DNA from: CAYQJS01 sp964417895
Lineage (GTDB): Bacteria > Chloroflexota > UBA6077 > SHYK01
Reading direction: 5' to 3'
NCBI GenBank assembly: GCA_964417895.1
Contig: CAYQJS010000017.1
Coordinates: forward strand, 21,444-85,443
Length of the DNA: 64,000 nucleotides
Numbering within the stretch: the stretch's first letter is position 1; each line of letters opens with the position of its first letter. The notes under the pieces are model-generated. The model ran no database searches, had not been told where the DNA came from, and worked only from the letters and a program-made list of their open reading frames with translations. Made by a program: the position numbers and the translations under genes. This document shows, piece by piece, positions 40,629-47,588 of the stretch.

Positions 40629-41774
40629 ATGACGGCCGACCATCACCGGTCCGCGCAGGAACTGGCCGAGAGAGCTACTGTCTTGCGCCGCGAGGGCAGG
40701 ATCAGGGAGGCCCGCGAACTGTGCCTCCGCGCTGCTCGCCTCGAGGAGTCGGCCCTGCAACAGGTCCCCCCTGATCGGACCCGTACACGAGGCGTGCTCG
40801 GGGTGAGCACCGTTGCCCTCTACTCCAAGGGTGCCGCATACGAACAAGCGGAGTCCACGGCACATCGTCTGCTCAGCGATTCTTTGCTCCCCCAGTTCGC
40901 CCGGTTCGAGCTCCGGGAGCTACTTGAGGAAATCTGGAGCGAGCAGATGCTCCAGACCTCGTCTGAGGCCAGAGAAAGCGCTGCCGTCGAGGTGGCTCTT
41001 CGGGGCAGCGCGATTGGGGTTGGCGAGGCCACCATCGAGGTTGCCAGCGAACAGCTTGGCCACGTAGAGCGGCTCGTGTACCGTGCGATCGAGTGGCTGG
41101 GCAAGTTCAAGTTCCGTGTCGTTGGTCCGCCTCCCCGAGAAGTGCGAGAGGCGTGTCGCATAATCGTTAGTCAGCCTCAGGCGGGGAGCTACCGCTTCCA
41201 AGTACGACTAGCACCGCCACTCCAAAAGGCGCTACCCGCGCCATTCCCTTCTCTGGCTGTGGACCCCGCTGAGGTAGCCGCGTTTGTCGTCAGACTCATG
41301 GAAGGGACGGTATCCGGAGCGCCCAGCGAAATCGGGGACGAGATCGCGGACCCAGAGTACCGACAGGCTCTGCTCAAGCTCATCCGAAACCTGGACCCAG
41401 ACGGAGACAAGGTCCGGGAAATCCAGTTTCGACACGTCGGGACTGATCCGGAGCACACGGTACTCCTCCGTGGCGGGATTCGGGAACGGATCCGGGCTGC
41501 GCTCGCTCCGGCAGGCGGCGTGCCGGCCGACGCCGTCGAGGCCCAAGTTGGTGTCTTAAGAGCGCTCCATCTGGATCGAAAATGGCTCGAAATCAGCCAG
41601 CCCACCGGTGGTCATCTGAGATGCAACATCGGGGGGCTACTGCTGGACGACGTAGTAGGCCCCATGGTGAACAGGCAGGTCACGGTGACCGGCCGATGGC
41701 GGGGAGAGAAACTCCGGCGGTTCATCGTTGAGGACGTGGAGCTGGGTGACGTAGCGGGTGATGGACCAGGTTGA
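40629..41774 (+). CDS. hypothetical protein with TPR-like N-terminal helices, second gene of the unit
   Basis: The 381-residue protein opens with helices of tetratricopeptide-like spacing (SAQELAERATVLRREGRIREARELCLRAARLEESAL, then RTRGVLGVSTVALYSKGAAYEQAESTAHRLL). A helix rich in Glu follows (FARFELRELLEEIWSEQML). After residue 120 the sequence becomes beta-rich, with VEVALRGSAIGVGEATIEV, VYRAIEWLGKFKFRVVG and terminal strands EISQPTGGHLRCNIGGLLLDDVV and VTVTGRWRGEKLRRFIVEDVEL. I recall similar TPR-plus-unknown proteins in Chloroflexota and Cyanobacteria without an assigned function. Its tight coupling to the preceding unknown gene suggests a two-component system of unknown purpose. Confidence 0.65.
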   Translation: MTADHHRSAQELAERATVLRREGRIREARELCLRAARLEESALQQVPPDRTRTRGVLGVSTVALYSKGAAYEQAESTAHRLLSDSLLPQFARFELRELLEEIWSEQMLQTSSEARESAAVEVALRGSAIGVGEATIEVASEQLGHVERLVYRAIEWLGKFKFRVVGPPPREVREACRIIVSQPQAGSYRFQVRLAPPLQKALPAPFPSLAVDPAEVAAFVVRLMEGTVSGAPSEIGDEIADPEYRQALLKLIRNLDPDGDKVREIQFRHVGTDPEHTVLLRGGIRERIRAALAPAGGVPADAVEAQVGVLRALHLDRKWLEISQPTGGHLRCNIGGLLLDDVVGPMVNRQVTVTGRWRGEKLRRFIVEDVELGDVAGDGPG

Positions 41775-41837
41775 ACAGGTCTGGAGCCTAACGGAGCTCT
41801 GGGCGTGCACGAGCGGCCCGATCGATCCGCTGATACG

Positions 41838-43286
41838 CTATGCAACCGAAGGCGCGAGCGCGGGCGCAGGCTGCTCTACCCGAATCAAGAGCGCCATGCC
41901 AGCCCCCACCATCGCCAGCACGCCGGCGGCCAGGAACGCCATTTGGTAGTCGCCCAGCCACACCCGCACGGCTCCTCCACCGAGCGCGGCGGTGGCGGCT
42001 CCAAGCTGGTGTGAGAAGAAGATCCATCCGTACACCGTCCCTATGGAGCGGCGGCCGAAGCGGCGCGCGGTGAGCATTACGGTCGGCGGTACTGTGGCGA
42101 ACCAGTCGAGCCCGTAGATGACCGCGAAGATCAGGAGGCCCGAGAAGTCGGTGACGAACGGCAGGATGAAGAGCGAGAGGCCGCGGAAGCTGTAATAGAT
42201 GGCGAGCAGCCGACGCGGGTCCACCTTGTCGGTGAGCCACCCGGACATGAGCGTGCCGACGACATTCATGCCGCCCATGACGCCGACGGTCGCTGCCGCG
42301 GTGATCTCGGGGATGCCGTGGTCGATGGAGTGCGGGATCAGGTGGGTGCCGATCAGGCCGTTCGCCGTCCCACCGCAGACGAAGAAGCTCCCGGCGAGCA
42401 GCCAGAACTCTGGCGTGCGGATCGCCGCCCGCAGAGGCACCGCCCCGGCCTCATCGCGAGCCGCTGGCTTGCCGTCCCTCTCGGGCGTCCCGTGAGGCAC
42501 CAGGCCCATGTCCGCCGGATCGTCGCGCATCCAGATCAGGATGGGGATGATCAGCGCCAGAGCGACGAGGGCAAGCGCCAGCAGCCCCGCGCGCCAGCCG
42601 AGGGCAACGACCGCCACCATGAGCGCCGGAATGAAGATCAGCTGACCGGTGGAACCGGCGGTCCCGAGAACGCCGGTCACCAGACCGCGTCGCGCTACGA
42701 ACCACCGGGTGGCCACGGTCGCGTGGAGCACCGAGCCGGCTCCACCTGCGCCCAGGCCAACGATGACGCCCCAGAGCAGGCTGAGCTGCCAGAGCGAGTC
42801 CATAAGGGCGGTGCCGCCCACGCCCGCCGCGAGCAGACCAATACTGCCCAGCATGACGAGCCTCGGGCCGAAGCGATCGGCCAGACGGCCGGAGATGGGG
42901 GCCGCCAGGCCGAGCGTCACCAGGCTGAGAGCCGCGGCACCCGCGATCTCGGCCCGGTTCCAGGCAAACTCATTCTCGAGCGGGACAATGAACACACCCA
43001 GCGCGGCGCGGACGCCTGCCGAGGTGAGGCCAACGACGAAGGTGATGGCAACGACCACCCAGCCGTAGTAAAGGAGGGATGTGAAGCCGGTTTCACCCTC
43101 TCCCCAACCCTCCCCCTTGACGGGGGAGGGAGCAGGGGTTGGTCCCCTCCCCTCTTGCGGGTGAGGGGCAGGGGTTGATCCCCTCCCCTCTTTCGGGTGA
43201 GGGGCAGGGGTTGATCCCCTCCCCCCTTGCGGGGGAGGGTTAGGGTGGGGGGTATCCGTCTCCTGGAGGACTCGCCTAGCCAGCAT
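41838..43286 (-). CDS. MFS transporter (oxalate/formate or monocarboxylate-like) with 12-residue repeats at its N-terminus
   Basis: The transporter part starts near residue 68 (SLLYYGWVVVAITFVVGLTSAGVRAALGVF), then shows GRLADRFGPRLVMLGSIGLLAAG as motif A. Features typical of MCT/OFA-like carriers of organic acids follow, such as GAGGAGSVLHATVATRWFVARRGLVTGVLGTAGSTGQL. About 12 helices are seen. The 65 preceding residues contain four 11-12-residue repeats of the type STPAPHPKEGRG, translated from GC hairpin repeats. No start codon lies between these and the first helix, so ATG 43286, inside the end of the upstream rraA-like gene, is the probable start. Its organic-acid type fits the adjacent RraA aldolases. 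Confidence 0.86.
   Translation of the reverse strand: MLARRVLQETDTPHPNPPPQGGRGSTPAPHPKEGRGSTPAPHPQEGRGPTPAPSPVKGEGWGEGETGFTSLLYYGWVVVAITFVVGLTSAGVRAALGVFIVPLENEFAWNRAEIAGAAALSLVTLGLAAPISGRLADRFGPRLVMLGSIGLLAAGVGGTALMDSLWQLSLLWGVIVGLGAGGAGSVLHATVATRWFVARRGLVTGVLGTAGSTGQLIFIPALMVAVVALGWRAGLLALALVALALIIPILIWMRDDPADMGLVPHGTPERDGKPAARDEAGAVPLRAAIRTPEFWLLAGSFFVCGGTANGLIGTHLIPHSIDHGIPEITAAATVGVMGGMNVVGTLMSGWLTDKVDPRRLLAIYYSFRGLSLFILPFVTDFSGLLIFAVIYGLDWFATVPPTVMLTARRFGRRSIGTVYGWIFFSHQLGAATAALGGGAVRVWLGDYQMAFLAAGVLAMVGAGMALLIRVEQPAPALAPSVA
43094..43254. repeat. 36-base tandem GC hairpin units inside the MFS gene
   Basis: Units begin at 43144, 43180 and 43216 with period 36 and contain CCCCTCCCCTCTTGCGGG followed by a G-rich half. 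A fourth, diverged unit lies at about 43094-43143. The 36-base unit equals 12 codons and is translated on the minus strand as the 12-residue repeat. Confidence 0.88.
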
Positions 43287-43953
43287 GCTGGGGCTGGTGC
43301 ATCGCCTCGAAGGCAGATTCCGCCATGACGTCGACCACCGATCGCCCCGCCCTCACTGCCTCCGTCATTACGGCCTCGCGGCTCACGATGCGCTCGGCAG
43401 CCTCGAGTACTTCGTCGGCGCGCTCGTGGGGGACGAAGGTCACGCCGCTGCCGTCAGCCAGCACAAGATCCCCGGGTCGAACCTGCACACCGCCGCACTG
43501 GATCAACGTGTTGAACGACTCCTGGATGATGCGGCCCCGCGCGGTGACCGGCACTCCCGCCCGCGCGAACACCGGGAACCCGATCTCCCGGCTTTCGTCC
43601 ACATCGCGGCAAGCTCCGTCGATGACAACGCCGCGGATGCCCTTGACCTGAGCAGCATTCGAGAGGATGCCGCCCCAGCTGGAGACGTCCGTGCGACCGG
43701 CATTGTCCACGACGATGATGTCGCCCGGCTCCGCTGACTCCACCGCTGGGGTCGCCAGGTGGTGCTCAGGGCGGGTCAGACCGGCCGGTACGATCTTCAC
43801 GGTGACGGCTCGGCCCGCGATCCTCGGGCACGGCCACACGGGCCGGATCCCAATGACTGCGCCCTTCAGGTTGAGATGATCGAGAGCATCGGATATGGCG
43901 CACGTGTCCAGGCGTTCCAGGCGCCCGAGCTGGGACTGCACTTTTTCGTCCAC
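43276..43953 (-). CDS. RraA-family protein (4-hydroxy-4-methyl-2-oxoglutarate aldolase-like)
   Basis: GTG 43953 follows GGAGGTAGGT directly and gives 225 residues. The family landmarks are LDTCAISDALDHL, GDIIVVDNAGRTDVSSWGGILSNAAQVKGIRGVVIDGACRDVDE and VRPGDLVLADGSGVTFVP. The Arg-Asp of ACRDVDE is the metal/oxyanion pair required for class II aldolase and oxaloacetate decarboxylase activity. These enzymes split 4-hydroxy-4-methyl-2-oxoglutarate from protocatechuate or gallate degradation. The annotation 'regulator of RNase E' is a historical name for the same fold. The MFS gene starts within its 3' end (11-base overlap), and a second RraA gene lies upstream. Confidence 0.88.
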   Translation of the reverse strand: MDEKVQSQLGRLERLDTCAISDALDHLNLKGAVIGIRPVWPCPRIAGRAVTVKIVPAGLTRPEHHLATPAVESAEPGDIIVVDNAGRTDVSSWGGILSNAAQVKGIRGVVIDGACRDVDESREIGFPVFARAGVPVTARGRIIQESFNTLIQCGGVQVRPGDLVLADGSGVTFVPHERADEVLEAAERIVSREAVMTEAVRAGRSVVDVMAESAFEAMHQPQHAG

Positions 43954-43983
43954 ACCTACCTCCGCTTGCCGTGAGTTGCCAGG

Positions 43984-44160
43984 CTCACCGTGAGCGACCT
44001 CCACCATCCCCGGCGCGCCAAGGGCAAGAAAGCTGCTCTGAGAATGCCGCGCGCCCTGAGCCTGTCGAAGGACGAGCCCGGGATCGCGCAACGTCGGGTT
44101 CATGGTTCCCTTCGGCTCCGCTCAGGACAGGCTCTCGGCTCACCATGAGCGGACGACGGC
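43984..44160. repeat. TCGAAGG / GCTCACCATGAGCGG repeat block between the two RraA genes
   Basis: CTGAGCCTGTCGAAGGACGAG, then CTTCGGCTCCGCTCAGGACAGG and GGCTCACCATGAGCGG make the family's mixed direct and inverted pieces. They occupy nearly the whole gap and leave little room for a promoter of the downstream RraA gene. Confidence 0.75.
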
Positions 44161-44162
44161 CG

Positions 44163-44816
44163 TTAGCGGCCGCTCCGCTGCAGCTGGTGGTAGCCGTACT
44201 TCTCGCGCGCCACACGCAAAGGCGTGCCAGATACTGCCTCCTCCACGATGTGGTCCTCCAGCTCAGCAATCTCCAGCGCGACCTCGAGCACCTGCGCTTC
44301 GTGCTCCTGCTGCACGACCAGCACGCCGTCGTCGTCACCGATCACCAGGTCCCCTGGACGGACTCGCATGTCGCCAAGGGCAATCGGCACGTTCATCCCG
44401 GAAACCTCGACGCGGTCCTTGCCAGTGCGCATGAACCGCCCACAGCTGTAGATGGGATAGTGAACGTCGAGGGCGCGGTACACGTCTCGGCATACACCGT
44501 GGATGACCGTGCCCGCCACGCCCCGGGCGTGGGCAACGGCGGTGAGGATGTCCCCCCAGACGGTGCAATCGCGGCGGCCCTGGTTGTCGAGCACTACCAC
44601 GCTGCCCGGCTCCACGTCATCGATATAGTCGCCCACCGTGCCCGGAGGGGTCCCGGCCGGCACGTACTGGATCGTGTAGGCGCGGCCGATGAGCCGCTGC
44701 CCGTTCTGCAGCGGGTTGATTCCGAAGCAGCTGCCCGGCATCCGCAGTCGGTCCAGCGCATCAGAGATGTTGGCCGTGGACATACCGCGGAACCCCTCGA
44801 CGATGGCGTCGGTCAT
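44163..44816 (-). CDS. RraA-family protein, second copy
   Basis: The 217-residue protein has STANISDALDRLRMPGSCFGI and the core GSVVVLDNQGRRDCTVWGDILTAVAHARGVAGTVIHGVCRDVYR. VRPGDLVIGDDDGVLVVQ follows. The Arg-Asp of CRDV and the metal-site Asp region are intact. It resembles the neighbour only moderately, so the two are distinct paralogs rather than a recent duplication. As an HMG/CHA-type aldolase or oxaloacetate decarboxylase it would feed pyruvate and oxaloacetate into central metabolism. The start ATG 44816 has GAGGAGG directly upstream. Confidence 0.88.
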   Translation of the reverse strand: MTDAIVEGFRGMSTANISDALDRLRMPGSCFGINPLQNGQRLIGRAYTIQYVPAGTPPGTVGDYIDDVEPGSVVVLDNQGRRDCTVWGDILTAVAHARGVAGTVIHGVCRDVYRALDVHYPIYSCGRFMRTGKDRVEVSGMNVPIALGDMRVRPGDLVIGDDDGVLVVQQEHEAQVLEVALEIAELEDHIVEEAVSGTPLRVAREKYGYHQLQRSGR

Positions 44817-44911
44817 GGTTCCTCCTCGAGCTCAAACTTTGCGAGGCGGAGGGCGGCACAGGATCGTATTAGGCCCGGAGTGGGGCAGAAGAAGGATACA
44901 CTAGCGCGTCC

Positions 44912-45030
44912 AGCCCCTCTCCCACTGGGAGAGGCCGGCGCAGGCGCGTGGCGCCGAGCCGGGTGAGGGCGTTCGTCGGCATGGGCAGAGCTCGGGTACG
45001 TCCCCACCCGTGCCCTCTCCCAGAGGGAGA
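44912..45030. repeat. CCCTCTCCC hairpin repeats upstream of the molybdenum hydroxylase gene
   Basis: CCCCTCTCCCACTGGGAGAGG forms a hairpin at about 44913-44933, and GCCCTCTCCCAGAGGGAGA forms another at about 45012-45030. The latter overlaps the region just before the ribosome site, so it could influence translation. Confidence 0.75.
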
Positions 45031-45045
45031 AGGAAGGAGTCTGCG

Positions 45046-47388
45046 ATGGTCGCCTTGCCTTCCCGCCCCATACCGCAGCATCTCAGCGAGCCTGAGTACC
45101 GGGTTGAAGGACCCCTCAAGGTCACGGGAAGCGCTCGCTACACAGCTGACATCAAGCTGCCGGGGATGCTGTGGGCGAAGTTCCACATGAGCCCGTTCGC
45201 GCATGCGCGCATTGTCTCCATCGATACGTCAGCTGCCCGAGCCGTACCGGGGGTGCATGCGGTGCTCACTGGGCGGGACATCGGACTCAGGCGCTTTGGC
45301 AAGGTCCTCTACGACTGGCCGGTCCTGGCCTACGATCGGGTCCTCTTTATCGGCGAGCGCGTGGCCGCAGTCGCGGCCGAGACGCTCGAGGCCGCGGAGG
45401 AGGCGGCCAGCCGCGTCGTCGTGGAGTACGAGGAGCTGCCCCCTCTGTTCGACGCGGAGGAGGCTCTGGAGCCAGGGGCGCCGGTCCTCCATCCCGACGC
45501 CTCTGGCTACTACTACTCGGCGGGAGTGAGGCCGCCGGTCCCCCACCCCAACGCTCAGGGATACCGCCTCATCGAGAAGGGCGACGGCGATATCGAGGCG
45601 GCCTTCGCCCGAGCGGACCGCATTGTCGAGGACGTGTTCGTCGCGGCCCGACAGCACCAGGGCTACATCGAGCCGCATGCGTGTGTCGTATCCGTCGAAC
45701 CGGATGGCACGGCGCAGGTCTATTCCACCAACAAGGCGCCCTTCTCGCTGCGGCAGCAGATGGCGCGTGTCATCGGCATCCCCGCCGAGCAGATCGTGGT
45801 GGACGGCAGGTTCATCGGCGGCGACTTTGGCGGCAAGGGCACATCCATCGACGAGTACGCCTGCTACTTCCTGGCCCGCGCAACCGGCCGGCCTGTGAAG
45901 TCGGTGATGACGTACGCCGAGGAATTGGCCGCGGCGAATCCGCGCCATGGGGCGAAGGCATATATGCGCACCGGCGTCTCCGCCGATGGACAAATCGTCG
46001 CGCACCAGAGCCGCGTCTACTACAACGATGGGGCGTATGCCGCGTGCCGGCCGCTGGTCGGCCCCATCCTGGACGGATGGAGCGGCCTGGAGATGTACAG
46101 GGTGCCCCACGCCCGGCTCGAGACCTTCGTCGTTTACACCAACCTCGTCCCCGGCGGCCAGATGCGGGCGCCGGGCGCGGCCCACACGGCATTCGTGGGC
46201 GAGGGCCACGTGGAGCATATCGCCCGCGACCTGGGTATGGACTCCATCGAATTCCGCGTCCGGAACGCGATCCGGGAGGGCGACACGACGATCACGGGCG
46301 AGCGAGTCCGCAACCCCCGCGCTGTCGAGGTGCTGGAGACGCTGCGCCGCGAGACCGATTGGGGCCTCAAGCCGCTTCCGCCGAACCGCGGCCGTGGCGT
46401 CGTTCTGCGCAGCCGCGACGTAGGCTCGGGCAGGACCGAGGTCGCATTCCGCCTGCTGGCGGACGGCACCGTGGAGGCGCTGTACGGCGCCCCCGACCAG
46501 GGTGGCGGCTCCGCCACGGTCGTGCAGCGGGTGGCGGCGGCGGCGCTCTCCATCTCTCCAGAGCTTATCCACGTCAGGTACGGGTCCACGGCCGAGGCCC
46601 CGTTCAGTCCAGGCGCGGGCGGGAGCCGCCTGACCCACATCCTGGGGCGCGCCACCATCGAGGGCGCGACGGCGCTGAAGGAGAAGCTGGAGGAGCTAGC
46701 GGCCGAAGTGATGGGCTGGCCGGCCGGCCAGGTCTGGCTCGAAGGTTCCGAGTTCCGAGTTCAAAGTCCCGAGGGGAAGAGATCCGTGCCGGCCGTCCCC
46801 TCGGAACTCGGAACTCGCAACTCGGAACTTATGGCGTCGTTCGAGGAGGTGGCCCGGCGCATCGCGGCGGGGCCGGTTGTCGAGACCATGGGCTCATACG
46901 ACAGCGCCGAGCACATCTCCGCGGACGGGGATGACTCCAACTTCTGCGCCTACATGGTCGAAGTGGAGGTTGACCCGGAGACCGGCCAGGTCCGCCCGAC
47001 GGACGCTGTCCTGGTAGTGGATGTGGGCACCATCATCAACCCGCTAGGCCACCAGGGCCAGCTCGAGGGGGGTTTCGTGTTCGGCCTGGGCAATGCCCTC
47101 ATGGAGGAGTTGGTGATCGAGGACGGGAAGGTGGCAACCACCAACCTCGGCGACTACAAGCTCCCCACCCAGATGGACGTGCCGCCGCTGCGCACGGTCC
47201 TGATACCTACGGATATCGGGCCCGGCCCGTTTGGCGCCAAAGCGGCCGGAGAGCTGGTGAACAACGCGGTCCTTCCAGCCATCGTCAATGCCGTCTGGGA
47301 CGCGACAGGTGTCAGGGTGCCCAACATTCCGGTGACGGCTGAGCGCGTATTCGAGGCGTTGCAGCAGAACCGGCGCCCGTATGATTAG
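45046..47388 (+). CDS. molybdenum hydroxylase large subunit (xanthine/CO-dehydrogenase-like)
   Basis: From ATG 45046 (AAGGAAGGAG upstream) the product is 780 residues. It begins VEGPLKVTGSARYTADIKLPGMLWAKFHMSPFAHARI. The molybdopterin-contacting FIGGDFGGKGTSIDE and RAPGAAHTAF (Arg near the Mo centre) come next, followed by APDQGGGSATVVQR. It ends with the base-supplying Glu in GPFGAKAAGELVNNAVLPAIVNAV. The AYxCSFR loop of true CO dehydrogenase is absent, so an N-heterocycle, aldehyde or aromatic substrate is likelier. The FAD and 2Fe-2S subunits are not in the window. Residues about 567-595 are encoded by a heptad inverted repeat. The substrate is unknown. Confidence 0.88.
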   Translation: MVALPSRPIPQHLSEPEYRVEGPLKVTGSARYTADIKLPGMLWAKFHMSPFAHARIVSIDTSAARAVPGVHAVLTGRDIGLRRFGKVLYDWPVLAYDRVLFIGERVAAVAAETLEAAEEAASRVVVEYEELPPLFDAEEALEPGAPVLHPDASGYYYSAGVRPPVPHPNAQGYRLIEKGDGDIEAAFARADRIVEDVFVAARQHQGYIEPHACVVSVEPDGTAQVYSTNKAPFSLRQQMARVIGIPAEQIVVDGRFIGGDFGGKGTSIDEYACYFLARATGRPVKSVMTYAEELAAANPRHGAKAYMRTGVSADGQIVAHQSRVYYNDGAYAACRPLVGPILDGWSGLEMYRVPHARLETFVVYTNLVPGGQMRAPGAAHTAFVGEGHVEHIARDLGMDSIEFRVRNAIREGDTTITGERVRNPRAVEVLETLRRETDWGLKPLPPNRGRGVVLRSRDVGSGRTEVAFRLLADGTVEALYGAPDQGGGSATVVQRVAAAALSISPELIHVRYGSTAEAPFSPGAGGSRLTHILGRATIEGATALKEKLEELAAEVMGWPAGQVWLEGSEFRVQSPEGKRSVPAVPSELGTRNSELMASFEEVARRIAAGPVVETMGSYDSAEHISADGDDSNFCAYMVEVEVDPETGQVRPTDAVLVVDVGTIINPLGHQGQLEGGFVFGLGNALMEELVIEDGKVATTNLGDYKLPTQMDVPPLRTVLIPTDIGPGPFGAKAAGELVNNAVLPAIVNAVWDATGVRVPNIPVTAERVFEALQQNRRPYD
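46745..46830. repeat. inverted heptad repeat inserted in the molybdenum hydroxylase gene
   Basis: GTTCCGA occurs twice plus GTTC (46745-46762). It is mirrored by four GGAACTC-type units, one of them GCAACTC, at 46802-46830. The arms are separated by 39 bases. The element reads through in frame as part of a loop between VWLEG and ASFEEVARR. Confidence 0.88.
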
Positions 47389-47436
47389 CGCATCGCGCAC
47401 CGCTAGCGGGTCACTCCTCATGGATATCGCCATTGC

Positions 47437-47561
47437 GTCAGTTCCGTCGTTCGGTAGGGCGGGGGCTTGTCCCCCGCCGTGGGGCTCTGTGTACGCTTGC
47501 CGGGCGGGAGGGGATGAGCCCCTCCCTACCGGACGAACAGGCGACGTCCGCAGGAACTGAC
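47437..47561. repeat. 125-base MITE-like element with two GC hairpins
   Basis: GTCAGTTCC (47437-47445) and GGAACTGAC (47553-47561) are perfect 9-base terminal inverted repeats. Inside are GGTAGGGCGGGGGCTTGTCC with its complement CCCGCC and a second hairpin GGGAGGGGATGAGCCCCTCCC. No transposase is present. It lies between the hydroxylase and the solute-binding protein gene. Confidence 0.6.
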
Positions 47562-47588
47562 CACCAGCGATGCCGAGAGGGGAGTCAC

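Noticed and set aside
45229..46638. Long open frame antisense to the molybdenum hydroxylase gene
   Set aside because: It is a high-GC shadow frame: composition mirrors the sense codons, there is no ribosome site, and the sense strand has clear family motifs throughout.
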